Assembly: GCF_000015765.1 (NCBI RefSeq)
Contig: NC_008942.1
Coordinates: 945,921 to 1,009,920 of the forward strand
DNA from: Methanocorpusculum labreanum Z
GTDB lineage: Archaea; Halobacteriota; Methanomicrobia; Methanomicrobiales; Methanocorpusculaceae
DNA length: 64,000 bases
Direction: 5' to 3'
The notes below the pieces were generated by a model that did no database searches, had not been told where the DNA came from, and saw nothing but the letters and a program-made list of their open reading frames with translations. This document shows positions 37,058 to 46,575 of the stretch, in pieces (positions within the stretch are counted from its first letter, which is position 1; each line of letters begins with the position of its first letter). The position numbers and the translations under genes are program-made.

Positions 37058-38710
37058 TCAAAGCCCCCTGGCCTTTGCGAGCTCCGCTGCGAGTCTTGCG
37101 GCATTCTCCGGTTTCATCAGAAAAACCATCGCGGCGGCCTTCATTTCGTCCGTGATCACCGGCTTTGCAAAAATCCCGGCCATCTCAGGCGTATCAGGGA
37201 TGCCGGCAAGCCGCAGATTCTGTCTGCAGGCATCCGCATAACTCACATTTTCCAAAAAGCCCGAGCCAATTCGTTTGCCTTTGGGCCACTCGATGCTGAC
37301 CGCCCCTTCCGAATACTCCGCTCCTGCCGCAAAAAATCCCTGCTGACCGGTCGAAACGATCGGGATCATCACGAATTGTTTGCATGCATCCGGCACCTCC
37401 GCAGTTTCCACGGTGACCTCCATTCGGTTCGGATACCAGACGCGGGTCGTCAGATACGGGCCGTCGGTCACCGAACTCTTCACCCATTCGGTGACCTTCA
37501 GCATAGCTTTGATCGGGAAATACTCCCCGTTTTCTTTAATAAACGACCCAACGGCAGGAGCCGTCATAACGCCCGGCGGGGTTGGCCCGGACTGATTAAT
37601 GAAATCCTTCTGCTCTTTAGAATGGATCGACGCGAGGGTAAGCTCGGTGTCGTTATCGAACTGAACCTCCATCCAGTCCCAGCCGACGGCCGGCTTGTCA
37701 TCGATGATCCCTGCCGCACGCAGAACATCGCTTCGCGGACTGCCCGCCGGCATAAAACCGGTCCCCCACTGATGATCGTACCAGAACGTGCCGGATGCAA
37801 GTTGGAGCTCCTCCCCGTCGATCGAAAGCCGGCTTTTTTCCGGATCGACCAGAAGACGCGGGACAGAATAATACAGTGTCCCAACCCCGCCGACACTCGG
37901 CATCAACCCTTCGTCCCCGTTCAGAACATAGCCTTTAGTCTGGTTGATCGTGATATCGATCGAGATCTCAGCCAGCACATCCTTGTGGTTGTCGATCCCC
38001 CATGCCTGAAGTCTCAGGGGAAAAAGAGCGTCTTTCGATTGAGACTGAAGGGTCTGTTTGCCAACCGAATACGTGTAAGGTCCGGTCGAGAAGTTGATAA
38101 GACCTGTCGTTCCGGCAACAACCACCGGCCGCATCCGATAATGCCTCTCACCTGCCGCACTCACCGCAAAATGGATCTCGACGATCTGATTCTCGATATC
38201 AGTCAACCCGGCCTCCTTTGCCATTTCCGGAGGGAGAAGAGAATACCTCCAGAACATCAGCTGGACCCCGTACTCGCGGCCCTTCGTATCAAAAACATTT
38301 CCGACGAAAAAGTGCCAGCCGACCTGATACTCGAACTGCGGGCGGTCATCCTCCGGGAAGGTGAATTTTTTGTCGGTTGGAAGTTCCTGATATCCACGGG
38401 CACTGTCCATACCGAAAAGATTACTCATCGCATATGCCTGATGCGGCGTCAGATCGCCGGCATACCTGAAAAGTTCGGCATAACGTTTTGTGTAATCCGG
38501 ATTGAAACTCTCGGGAGCATCGCGAAGATCGGTGATCCTTGCCCGGATGCGTTCGCCGAACGCCGAGCCGAAATTCTTTTGATCCGAGATGCGGGCTCTG
38601 ATCTCCGGGGGCAGTGCCTCCGGCGTATATTCATGCATCCACAGAGAACGGGCGATGTTTTCCCCGGTTTCACGGTCCGGTCCTTTGAGGTCTGCGTCCA
38701 CGGTCGTCAT
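37058..38710 (-). CDS. CrtC/AttH-like lipocalin-fold protein
   Basis: A 550-residue protein. The region from about 130 on carries features of the CrtC/AttH two-domain lipocalin fold: FEYQVGWHFFVGNVFD, FAVSAAGERHYR, GTFWYDHQWGTG and GWDWMEVQFDNDTEL. Bacterial relatives include hydroxyneurosporene synthase and AttH-type proteins. Residues 1-110 are a separate helical part. No signal peptide is evident. I take ATG 38710; a TTG at 38752 would add 14 residues. A TATATA stretch near 38771 can serve both this gene and the divergent one at 38806. Confidence 0.72.
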   Translation of the reverse strand: MTTVDADLKGPDRETGENIARSLWMHEYTPEALPPEIRARISDQKNFGSAFGERIRARITDLRDAPESFNPDYTKRYAELFRYAGDLTPHQAYAMSNLFGMDSARGYQELPTDKKFTFPEDDRPQFEYQVGWHFFVGNVFDTKGREYGVQLMFWRYSLLPPEMAKEAGLTDIENQIVEIHFAVSAAGERHYRMRPVVVAGTTGLINFSTGPYTYSVGKQTLQSQSKDALFPLRLQAWGIDNHKDVLAEISIDITINQTKGYVLNGDEGLMPSVGGVGTLYYSVPRLLVDPEKSRLSIDGEELQLASGTFWYDHQWGTGFMPAGSPRSDVLRAAGIIDDKPAVGWDWMEVQFDNDTELTLASIHSKEQKDFINQSGPTPPGVMTAPAVGSFIKENGEYFPIKAMLKVTEWVKSSVTDGPYLTTRVWYPNRMEVTVETAEVPDACKQFVMIPIVSTGQQGFFAAGAEYSEGAVSIEWPKGKRIGSGFLENVSYADACRQNLRLAGIPDTPEMAGIFAKPVITDEMKAAAMVFLMKPENAARLAAELAKARGL

Positions 38711-38805
38711 AAGAGGAAAAACGGCGGATGAAGATAAAATAGAGATTCCCAACCTGCCTGACGGAAATCTTATATATTCTTCACCCCTTTCTACCCCTTA
38801 GTATC

Positions 38806-39594
38806 ATGTCTCTGCCCAAACAGTACTCCCAGATGTATGCACCGATCATGAACTTCCTTGCTGACGGCGCCCCCCGCAAAAGAAAAGAGATCAAAACCAG
38901 TCTCGTCGCCGTTTTTAGTCTGACTCTGGATGAACAGATCATGCAGACCGGGGGAAGAGGAGTTGGGATTTTCGACAGCAAAGTGAACGATGCCCTCTTC
39001 TACCTCCTGAAAACCGGCATGGTCGAGCAGACCGACACGACCATCTTCAAAATAACCGAACGGGGAATGGATCTCGCGAACATGAAACTCCGGGTCATCG
39101 ACAACGAGATCCTGACCAAACACGGGAACGGATTTCGGATCCTTGACAAACAGCAGGAACCGGGAAAGCGGCCCGAACCAACCTTACGAAAACCGGTCCA
39201 TGAAAAGATCATGCCGCCTTCAAGACCGAACGCCGCCCCGCCGAAAACCAGGGCCGTGCCTCCTGCAGAAAGCAAAGCACCCGCCGCACGGCCTGCGATC
39301 ACGGTCGTGAAAAAGGATCTGGACTTCAAAAAGATCATAAACACGTCACGGCAGGGACCCTGGCGTCAGCGGGTCGAACGAGTGACCCAGACATATGGAT
39401 CGAAGATGTCTGCTGAAGAGTCGGACGCGATCAAACGGATCACGAAAAATAAGGACAAAAATCTCCCGCCCGCATCCGAAGACGTAAAGCAGATCGACCT
39501 GCTGTTTGAAAAACTGTATGCAGAGGAGGGGAAAAGTCTCCTTGCCGTTCTTTTCATCGATGAAAAAGGACAGGACATCTCGCCGGACGTATGA
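38806..39594 (+). CDS. Mrr_N-type winged-helix protein without a nuclease domain
   Basis: A 262-residue protein. Residues 1-95 resemble the Mrr N-terminal winged helix: YAPIMNFLADG, LTLDEQ, FDSKVNDALFYLLKTGMVEQ and FKITERGMDLA. The usual DNA-cleavage domain is absent. Instead there is a Pro/Ala/Lys-rich linker (about 120-165) and a short charged C-terminal segment. It may be a DNA-binding regulator. The start lies about 30 nt after a TATATA element, giving a very short leader. Confidence 0.65.
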   Translation: MSLPKQYSQMYAPIMNFLADGAPRKRKEIKTSLVAVFSLTLDEQIMQTGGRGVGIFDSKVNDALFYLLKTGMVEQTDTTIFKITERGMDLANMKLRVIDNEILTKHGNGFRILDKQQEPGKRPEPTLRKPVHEKIMPPSRPNAAPPKTRAVPPAESKAPAARPAITVVKKDLDFKKIINTSRQGPWRQRVERVTQTYGSKMSAEESDAIKRITKNKDKNLPPASEDVKQIDLLFEKLYAEEGKSLLAVLFIDEKGQDISPDV

Positions 39595-39619
39595 TCCGGC
39601 GGACACGATCATTCTATAA

Positions 39620-42154
39620 TTATACGAGCGAACCGGACCCTCCGGCCCCGCCCTTTTTTACCCGCAGTAATTTCCTGATCTCGATCCAGTAGGTCGCAGC
39701 AAACGACAGAAGAACGATGCCGACGACCGGCAGCAGACCTACCTGGGATAACTTCAGGTATTCGATAAAGAACGGAACGTTCAGGACCAGGAGCAGGAAA
39801 ACGATCACGCCGATCACCCAGATGTTCATCGCTTTGCTGGAGAAATACCCGACCCGGATCAGCGGCACGCGGCTGGTCCGCATATTCATTGCCAGAAGAA
39901 CATGGCAGAAGAGCCAGGCGACGAACGCATACGTCTGGGCAGCGCCAAGGTCCCCGGTCGTAAACCAGCTGAAGAAGTAGACGAACAAAACGACCGCGAT
40001 CAGCGTCAGGCTGCCGGTAAAAATACCGGAGATCATCTTTTTGTTCATGAACTTCTCGCCCGGATCACGCGGTTTCTGCTTTAAGAGATCCGATTCGGCC
40101 GGCTCCACGACAAAGGACGTGGACGCGAAAAGATCCATGAAAAGCTCCATGATGATGATCTGGATCGGGGCAAACGGGAGCGGCACGTCCAGAAGGATCG
40201 GGATCAAAAGCATGAAGACCAGACCGATTTTGCTTGCGAGCGTGTACATGATGCACTTGAACATATTCTCGTACAGCCGTCTGCCTTCTTTGATGGCGTC
40301 CACGAGGGCGGTGAAGTCGTCATTTGCGAGGATCATATCGGACGCTTCCTTTGCGACGTCGGTCCCCGCAATACCAAACGATATCCCGATGTCGGCGGCT
40401 TTCAAAGCCGGAGCGTCGTTGATCCCGTCCCCGGTCACGGCCACAACTTCCCCGTTTTCGTGCAGGGCGGTAACGATCCTGAGTTTTTCTTCCGGGGTGA
40501 TCCTCGCAAAAACATTACAGCGGGAAACGGCGTCGCAAAGTGCTTCGGAGGACATCCCGCGGATTTCTTCACCGGTCAGAACGGTGTCGACGGTGATCCC
40601 CGCCTCGTCCGCCACCCGGGCCGCCGTTCCCGCATGATCGCCCGTGATCATCATGACCCGAACGCCGGCACTGGAAAACTCCCGGATCGCCGGTTTGACT
40701 TCTTCACGGATCGGATCGTCGAAACTGATCAGACCGGCGATCGTGTATTTCTCCTCGGACGGGGATTTAAATCCGGCGGCGATCGTGCGAAATCCCGATT
40801 TGATCGAGTTATTGAGCCTGGTTTCCAGATCAGGATCCGGTTTCGACAAAGCAAACACGCTTTCAGGGGCCCCTTTGATGAGATCGACGGGAGTTCCGGC
40901 ATGGTCATACCGCATCAAAAAGATTTTTTTCGCGCCGTCGAAGCCTGCATCCTCCATCAGCGTGTACTCTTTCAGCAGTGCGGTTCGTTCGAGCCCAAGC
41001 AGGCCGGCCTGTTCGACGACGGTCTTGTCCATCGGGTCGCCCAGAAAGTTCCCCTCGTGATCGACGGAGACATCCGCCATCAGAACGCCGATGGTGAAAA
41101 GCTGCTTTTCGTTTTCGGCGGTCCATGACTCGATGCTCATTTTGTTTTCCGTCAGCGTGCCGGTCTTGTCGGTCGCAATTATCGTAACGCTGCCGAGAGT
41201 CTCGGCGGCCTTCGTCCGGCGGATGAGGACGTGTTTTCCTGCAAGCTGGATCGCCCCAAAGCCAAGCAGCATCGTCATGATGATGGGAAGTTCCTCGGGG
41301 ATCGTCGCGAGAGCAAGGGAAAGACCGGTGAGGATCATGTCCTGAAGGGGGAGACCGCGAAAAAATCCGAGGATGGGGATGGCGATGGTGAAGATGACCG
41401 CAAGCCCGATCAGATTTTTGGTCAAATGCAGGGTGGATTTCTGCATCGGCGTTTTCGGGTCGCTCGCCTCCTGCGTAAGGCCGGCGATTCTTCCCAGTTC
41501 GGTATCCATCCCTGTACGTACCGCGATACCGGTCCCGTTTCCTTTCAGGATCACGCTTCCCATGTGGATCATGTTGGTTCGGTCGTTGAGCCCCGTCTCC
41601 TGCGGGATCGGCCTTTCGTCTTTTCCGACACCCATCGACTCGCCGGTGAGCTGCGACTCGTCGACCTCGAGGCCCTGCGATGTCACGATACGGACATCGG
41701 CACTTACCCGAACGCCGCTCTTTAAGATCATCAGATCGCCGGGCACGACCTCGGCAGCCGGGATCTCGTCGGGTTTGCCGTTTCTTATGACCCAGGTCGT
41801 CGGCGCCGCCAGTTTTTTCAGAGCCTCCATACTTTTTTTGGCTTTGAACTCGGTGTAGACCTCGACGAGCGTGACGAGCAGAATGAGGCAAATGATCATG
41901 ATGGTGTCGCCGATCTGTCCCCATATGCTGTAGAGGATGCCTATCAGAATCGTGACCACGATCAGCGGTTCTTTGAGTTCTTCGAGCAGTATTTTGAAAA
42001 AAGAGATTTTTTTAAACTCGGTTATGGTGTTCGACCCGGACTCTTGGAGTCGTCGTTTTGCGTCCGCAGCATCAAGCCCTGTCTCTGTATCGCAGGTGAG
42101 GGCACGCCGAAGTTCGTCGGTATCCAATGACCAGGGATGTTCTACCTTTTCCAT
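39620..42154 (-). CDS. Cation-translocating P-type ATPase (type II, Ca2+-like)
   Basis: An 844-residue P-type ATPase. It has the N-terminal cation-ATPase domain, TGES actuator loop, DKTGTLTENK phosphorylation site (about residue 326), the membrane-4 motif TIPEELPIIMT, TGDGINDAPALK hinge and the membrane-6 MELFMDLFAS. The PEELP and ELFMD residues differ from the SERCA PEGLP and NLVTD, so the ion could be Ca2+, H+ or Na+. Ten helices are predicted. It exports the ion from the cytoplasm using ATP. Confidence 0.88.
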   Translation of the reverse strand: MEKVEHPWSLDTDELRRALTCDTETGLDAADAKRRLQESGSNTITEFKKISFFKILLEELKEPLIVVTILIGILYSIWGQIGDTIMIICLILLVTLVEVYTEFKAKKSMEALKKLAAPTTWVIRNGKPDEIPAAEVVPGDLMILKSGVRVSADVRIVTSQGLEVDESQLTGESMGVGKDERPIPQETGLNDRTNMIHMGSVILKGNGTGIAVRTGMDTELGRIAGLTQEASDPKTPMQKSTLHLTKNLIGLAVIFTIAIPILGFFRGLPLQDMILTGLSLALATIPEELPIIMTMLLGFGAIQLAGKHVLIRRTKAAETLGSVTIIATDKTGTLTENKMSIESWTAENEKQLFTIGVLMADVSVDHEGNFLGDPMDKTVVEQAGLLGLERTALLKEYTLMEDAGFDGAKKIFLMRYDHAGTPVDLIKGAPESVFALSKPDPDLETRLNNSIKSGFRTIAAGFKSPSEEKYTIAGLISFDDPIREEVKPAIREFSSAGVRVMMITGDHAGTAARVADEAGITVDTVLTGEEIRGMSSEALCDAVSRCNVFARITPEEKLRIVTALHENGEVVAVTGDGINDAPALKAADIGISFGIAGTDVAKEASDMILANDDFTALVDAIKEGRRLYENMFKCIMYTLASKIGLVFMLLIPILLDVPLPFAPIQIIIMELFMDLFASTSFVVEPAESDLLKQKPRDPGEKFMNKKMISGIFTGSLTLIAVVLFVYFFSWFTTGDLGAAQTYAFVAWLFCHVLLAMNMRTSRVPLIRVGYFSSKAMNIWVIGVIVFLLLVLNVPFFIEYLKLSQVGLLPVVGIVLLSFAATYWIEIRKLLRVKKGGAGGSGSLV

Positions 42155-42278
42155 AACACTCTTCTATCCTTTACTCCGTCGTCCTACATTAATATATATT
42201 CCTGCAAAGAAGCCTGCTCGGGTCAAACATAAATGATAGAATTACCAAATTATACCTAAACCAGCGGAGACCGTTTGT

Positions 42279-42938
42279 ATGAATATCATTGACTTAACCC
42301 ATGCGATGGAAAAAGGAATGCCCTGCTTCCATGCGGACTGGCACACGGCGTTCTCTTCTGAAACGCTTGGAACGATTGAATCGGTCGGAAGAAACACGAA
42401 AAAACTGACGCTCGGCAGTCACACCGGCACCCATATGGATGCACCGAAGCATTTCATCTCCGACGGGATAACGATCCCCGAGATCCCCTTATCAACGCTT
42501 TTTGGCGATGTGACCCTCATCGATCTCCGAAGTCTTGCAGACGATACAGAGGTCACAATTGAGATGCTTCACGGGATACCGCTGCACGAGCGGGTCATCT
42601 GCGTTTTTGGATGGGACAAGCACTGGACCACCGGGGATTATTATGCGAAGTATCCGTACTTCAGCGAAGAGGCGGCGCAGTATCTCGTCGATTCGGGCGT
42701 GAAACTCCTCGGACTGGACACCCCGTCGCCCGACAACAGCAAAACGCCCCTTCATGCAGAAAACGATTCCGTGATCCATAAACTGTTTTTGAAAAACGGC
42801 GTGATCCTCGTCGAGTATCTGGCAGCGTCCAAAATAACCGATTACACCGCCGAGTATCAGATCGCGGCGCTCCCGATGAAGATCAAAGACAGCGACGGAG
42901 CACCGGCGCGGGTCCTTCTCATCGAGAAGGAAAAATAA
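42279..42938 (+). CDS. Cyclase family metal-dependent hydrolase (kynurenine formamidase-like)
   Basis: A 219-residue protein with the motif SHTGTHMDAPKHF (about residues 47-59), the metal site of the cyclase/kynurenine formamidase family. Later GLDTPSPDN and HKLFLKNGVILVEYL are also typical. The physiological amide or cyclic substrate in a methanogen is unknown. Its promoter region (TTAATATATATT near 42187) is shared with the divergent P-type ATPase gene. Confidence 0.82.
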   Translation: MNIIDLTHAMEKGMPCFHADWHTAFSSETLGTIESVGRNTKKLTLGSHTGTHMDAPKHFISDGITIPEIPLSTLFGDVTLIDLRSLADDTEVTIEMLHGIPLHERVICVFGWDKHWTTGDYYAKYPYFSEEAAQYLVDSGVKLLGLDTPSPDNSKTPLHAENDSVIHKLFLKNGVILVEYLAASKITDYTAEYQIAALPMKIKDSDGAPARVLLIEKEK

Positions 42939-42974
42939 TTTTTTCAAAATTGTGAGGTGTGGTCCAGGCAAGAC

Positions 42975-44009
42975 TCAGCTTGCACAGTTTGGACAGATCG
43001 GGTGGTCGAGCTGCCGCAGACGGGAGTTTTTCTGCATCGTCATCGCCATGCTGCAGAGTTTATCGTAATCCATATTGGCCTGATCGTACTTCGAGTACTC
43101 GATGATCAGACGGAACGGATTCACATCGAACTCTTCTGCGCAGGTGTTGATCTGATTGAGATAACTGGTGTGGAACCCGGCATATCCGCAGACGTAATCA
43201 AGCGGATCGGTGAGGTCTTTATTCGTGATCGGCCGGAGAAGATCGTATCCCGCCGAAAATAATTCCACGAGATCCACATCGGTCCGGTATCCGTTTTTCT
43301 CAAGGATCGCGAGAAACATTTCCGTGCAGGCGTTGCCGGAACTTCGTCCAAGCCCCTGCAGCGAGCAGTCGATGAAATCGAATCCGAGCTTTGCACAGTA
43401 CACGCTGTTTGCAACGGCGAGTCCGAGATTGTTGTGCCCGTGAAATCCGAGCTGGATGCTGGAATATTCGCGTATGGTATCATAATATTCCTGTATTTCG
43501 CCCGGGAACATGCCCCCGGCCGAGTCGACGATATACACGCAGTCTGCCCCGTATTTTTCTGAAAGCATGACGTTTTGCGCAAACTCGTCGGGTGTGAGAA
43601 CATACGACTTCATGTAGTTCGTCATCACCGTTAAGCCGAGGTCTTTTGCTTCGCGGATGTACGGTTCGGTCAGCGGGATCTGATCCGCATTGATGCCGAC
43701 CCTGATAAACGAGGCCCCGCAGTCGACGGCGAGCTGCAGATCCTCCAGTCGTGCGATGCCCGGAATGCAGAACATTCCGAATTTGGATTTCGTCAGCACC
43801 TCTCCGGCCGCACGCATGTATTCCTCGTCGGTCTGGGCGGCGATGCCGTTTTTGGGAGAACTGGCGTTCAGTCCCATCCCGTGTCCGATTTCGATCAATC
43901 CTATGCCCATCCCTTCCAGCTTGGAAGAGATGTTTCTAACGTCTGAACAGGAGAAGTTGAAATCAACTGCATATCCCCCGTCCCTAATGGTTGTATCTAG
44001 TATTTCCAT
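42975..44009 (-). CDS. HMGL-like (DmpG-type) aldolase family protein
   Basis: A 344-residue TIM-barrel protein opening with ILDTTIRDGGYAVDFNF, the metal-binding DTTIRDG of the isopropylmalate synthase/HMG-CoA lyase superfamily. Other motifs are YIVDSAGGMFPGEI and GFHGHNNLGLAVANS, with catalytic His, as in 4-hydroxy-2-oxovalerate aldolase. The C-terminus ends in DHPICPNCAS, a possible metal-binding pair. The substrate is not clear; a dehydrogenase partner is not adjacent. A palindromic promoter region lies upstream. Confidence 0.8.
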   Translation of the reverse strand: MEILDTTIRDGGYAVDFNFSCSDVRNISSKLEGMGIGLIEIGHGMGLNASSPKNGIAAQTDEEYMRAAGEVLTKSKFGMFCIPGIARLEDLQLAVDCGASFIRVGINADQIPLTEPYIREAKDLGLTVMTNYMKSYVLTPDEFAQNVMLSEKYGADCVYIVDSAGGMFPGEIQEYYDTIREYSSIQLGFHGHNNLGLAVANSVYCAKLGFDFIDCSLQGLGRSSGNACTEMFLAILEKNGYRTDVDLVELFSAGYDLLRPITNKDLTDPLDYVCGYAGFHTSYLNQINTCAEEFDVNPFRLIIEYSKYDQANMDYDKLCSMAMTMQKNSRLRQLDHPICPNCAS

Positions 44010-44070
44010 GAATCCCTTTCCCGTTACGCATGATCGGCTCGGTACCTTAAATGGTTACAGCACAATGCTG

Positions 44071-44084
44071 AATACCTTGGTATT
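44071..44084. promoter_or_regulatory. Palindrome AATACC-TT-GGTATT upstream of the aldolase gene
   Basis: A perfect 14-bp palindrome lies about 60 nt before the leftward ATG at 44009. Nearby GGTACC (44041) and GGTTAC (44053) resemble the half-sites near the regulator gene on the other side. It may be an operator of the TrmB-type regulator encoded at 44319. Confidence 0.4.
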
Positions 44085-44244
44085 TCCGCATCTTTTTTGA
44101 TCAATTGGTAACTTTTTTTGGAGATAAAATCCGGGCGGGATCCTGTTGCCCAGAATCCCGCATCATATCCGGCTCCGATTTTCAGAACCCCAGATATGTT
44201 TCAACTGGTTATTACAAAATTGGCACAAACGCATATATAATTGG

Positions 44245-44263
44245 TGTTACCATAAAAGGTAAC
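44245..44263. promoter_or_regulatory. Inverted repeat GTTACC-N7-GGTAAC in the promoter of the TrmB-type gene
   Basis: The pair lies within a wider near-palindrome (AATTGGTGTTACC to GGTAACAACACACCAATT, 44239-44274). It starts just after the TATA-like CATATATAAT (44232-44241) and should overlap the transcription start, a good place for autorepression by the encoded regulator. Confidence 0.5.
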
Positions 44264-44318
44264 AACACACCAATTATTCATCATGAAAAACCCATAATAA
44301 TCAGAGGAGAAGGGAAGC

Positions 44319-45107
44319 ATGCAGGAGTTCGTTGAAAAACTGAAATCGATCGGAATGACCGAAAACGAGGCAAAAGTCTACGCGGTTCTTTTCGAACTGA
44401 AGGTAGCGACCGCCCGGGAGATGCACGAGATCAGCAAGGTGCCGCGAAACAAAGTCTACGAAGCACTCGCCGCTCTTGAAGAGAAGGGATTTGTCGGTAC
44501 GGCAGAAGAAGCAGGACCTTCTCGGTTTTTTATCCACGACATCACCAAGACGTTCAACCGGTTAAGACAGGAGAATCTCGAACGGCTCAATGACGTCGAA
44601 CAGTATCTCCATTCAAGAATCACCTTCCAGCACAACCGCCCGCTGCTCTCGCACACTCTCCAGAATACCTGGGCAATCGACAGTCATCTTCGGATGATGT
44701 TCAACAGAAGCAAAAAAGAGATCGTGATGATCTGTCACGACACGGCCTATGTGAAAAAACATATCTTGAACCTGAAAAATCTCTCGAAAAAGATCGACCT
44801 CTATTTAATCGTCCCGGACGACACCGACCCGGATATGTTTCCAATAAGGTGCTACAAACTTCAGCCCGAGATGAAGGAGTTCATGGATGCGCGAAATACC
44901 GACGGGTTCGGGACGGAACCAGAGTTCCAGCTGACCATCCATGCAGACCGGCAGGACACGCTGATCATCGGTAAACTGGACGGACGGGAGATCGGGATCT
45001 TTTCCGCAGGCAATCCGTCGGTCTCCATTTTGGTAAAATACCTGCTCAAAAACATTATTCCGCTCACCAAAGAAACAGCCTCGGAACAGCCGGATCAGGC
45101 CGCCTGA
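44319..45107 (+). CDS. TrmB family transcriptional regulator
   Basis: A 262-residue regulator. The N-terminal winged helix (IGMTENEAKVYAVLFELKVATAREMHEISKV then VPRNKVYEALAALEEKGF) is typical of TrmB proteins, which bind palindromic promoters and sense sugars or other metabolites through a C-terminal domain. The C-terminal part (about 105-245) carries the PLD-like fold region with KKEIVMICHD. GGAG sites precede the ATG. It is followed by the ammonium transporter gene, a possible target. Confidence 0.85.
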   Translation: MQEFVEKLKSIGMTENEAKVYAVLFELKVATAREMHEISKVPRNKVYEALAALEEKGFVGTAEEAGPSRFFIHDITKTFNRLRQENLERLNDVEQYLHSRITFQHNRPLLSHTLQNTWAIDSHLRMMFNRSKKEIVMICHDTAYVKKHILNLKNLSKKIDLYLIVPDDTDPDMFPIRCYKLQPEMKEFMDARNTDGFGTEPEFQLTIHADRQDTLIIGKLDGREIGIFSAGNPSVSILVKYLLKNIIPLTKETASEQPDQAA

Positions 45108-45124
45108 CGGGAACATTTATGTAT

Positions 45125-45168
45125 GGTAACATGTGACATGCTAACCACTCTCACAATTTATATATTTA
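45125..45168 (+). promoter_or_regulatory. Promoter region of the ammonium transporter gene
   Basis: A GGTAAC half-site (45125-45130) and the near-palindrome CATGTGACATG (45130-45140) lie just upstream of the TATA-like AATTTATATATTTAC (45154-45168). The half-site matches those in the TrmB-type gene promoter, suggesting common regulation. Confidence 0.4.
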
Positions 45169-45202
45169 CAGAATCAATAAGTCCGGTGTAAATTATCTGT
45201 GA

Positions 45203-45249
45203 GCCGGGACGAAGGAGGGTCTGTCCTGCATCGCAGACCTGGTCCCGGC
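45203..45249 (+). ncRNA. Structured leader hairpin before the ammonium transporter gene
   Basis: An outer stem GCCGGGAC/GTCCCGGC (45203-45210 with 45242-45249) encloses an inner stem GGTCTG/CAGACC (45218-45223 with 45234-45239). There is no T-run after it, so it is not a simple terminator. It lies between TATA box and start codon, 23 nt before the ATG and ahead of the GGAG site. It may control translation or bind a ligand or protein. Confidence 0.5.
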
Positions 45250-45272
45250 GACCCGATGGAGACACCATATAT

Positions 45273-46469
45273 ATGATTGACACCGGATCCGTTGCCTGGG
45301 TGCTTGCTTCAACCGCCCTTGTACTTTTAATGACGCCAGCCCTAGGTCTTTTCTACGGCGGCATGGTTCGCAAAAAGAACTTCATTTCCGTTCTGATGCT
45401 CGTATTCGCATCTCTTATGATCGTGATTCTCCAGTGGTTCCTGCTCGGCTACTCGCTTGTGTTTGGAACCGACATGCTGGTGATCGGCGGTCTCAACCAT
45501 CTCGGTTTAAACGGCGTGGAGTTTGGAACAACCCTTGGCCTGCAGATCCCCGATCTGCTGTTTGCCGCATTCCAGATGACGTTTGCAGGCCTTACGCTTG
45601 CAATCATCGTCTCGGGCGTTGCCGAACGCGTGAAGTTTGGAGCATTCCTTCTTTTCGGTGTTCTCTGGACAACGTTTGTGTATGACCCGATCGCCCACTG
45701 GTTATGGGGCGGAGGCTGGCTTCAGCAGCTCGGCGCTCTGGATTTCGCCGGAGGAACGGTCGTGCATATCAGTGCAGGATTCGGCGCCCTTGCTCTCGCG
45801 ATTTATATCGGGAAACGGTCAGGGTTCGGATCATACAACTTCCACCCGCAGAACATTCCTCTCACCTTCTTCGCCGGCGGCGTTCTTCTTTTCGGGTGGA
45901 TGGGATTCAACGGAGGAAGCGCTCTTGCCGCCAACGAACTCGCCATTCACGCGATCATGGTAACGCTGATTTCCGCAGCTGCCGGAACGATCTCCTGGAT
46001 GATCGCAAACTGGCGACATGGTAAACCAAGCTCGCTTGGATTTATCTCGGGAACGATCGCCGGTCTCGGGGCGATCACACCCGCCGCCGGATTCGTCAAC
46101 ATGTGGGCAGCCCTATTAATTGGAACGGTCGCCGGAATCCTTTGTTACTACGCCCTTATCTGGAGAGTCAAGAAAGGATTCGACGAGAGTCTCGATGCCT
46201 GGTCTATCCACGGTGTCGGCGGATTCTGGGGGACCATCGCCTGCGGTATTTTCGCGACAGCCGCTGTCGGCGGAGTTTCCGGCCTCATTGAAGGAAACGC
46301 CTATCTCTTAGGGATCCAGATCCTCGATGCCTGCGTGACCGCAGTGTTTGCCTTCGGCGTAACGTATCTCCTTGCCTGGGTCGTGGACAAGACGGTCGGT
46401 CTAAGAGTCTCCGAAGACGAGGAGTATATCGGTCTTGACCTCACGCTGCACGGTGAGATGGTCAGATAA
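45273..46469 (+). CDS. amt: Ammonium transporter (Amt family)
   Basis: A 398-residue, 11-helix Amt/Rh channel. Signatures: [16 protein letters not shown] early, the twin-histidine-type [18 protein letters not shown], and the C-terminal [17 protein letters not shown]. It takes up ammonium. A GlnK (PII) gene usually follows amt in methanogens, but none is next to it here. The long leader contains a strong hairpin, and the gene follows a TrmB-type regulator. Confidence 0.93.
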   Translation: MIDTGSVAWVLASTALVLLMTPALGLFYGGMVRKKNFISVLMLVFASLMIVILQWFLLGYSLVFGTDMLVIGGLNHLGLNGVEFGTTLGLQIPDLLFAAFQMTFAGLTLAIIVSGVAERVKFGAFLLFGVLWTTFVYDPIAHWLWGGGWLQQLGALDFAGGTVVHISAGFGALALAIYIGKRSGFGSYNFHPQNIPLTFFAGGVLLFGWMGFNGGSALAANELAIHAIMVTLISAAAGTISWMIANWRHGKPSSLGFISGTIAGLGAITPAAGFVNMWAALLIGTVAGILCYYALIWRVKKGFDESLDAWSIHGVGGFWGTIACGIFATAAVGGVSGLIEGNAYLLGIQILDACVTAVFAFGVTYLLAWVVDKTVGLRVSEDEEYIGLDLTLHGEMVR

Positions 46470-46575
46470 TTCTCCCAACATCTTTTTTTCACCGGCATTC
46501 GCTCTTTCATTATCCATACTCCTATTAGGTAGCACGCCAAAAATACTGGATACCTATTCGCTGTTACGAAGATAA

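Noticed and set aside
37376-38731. A 451-codon plus-strand frame opposite the CrtC-like gene
   Set aside because: Its translation is of antisense composition and it covers the coding strand of a protein with recognisable lipocalin-type motifs.
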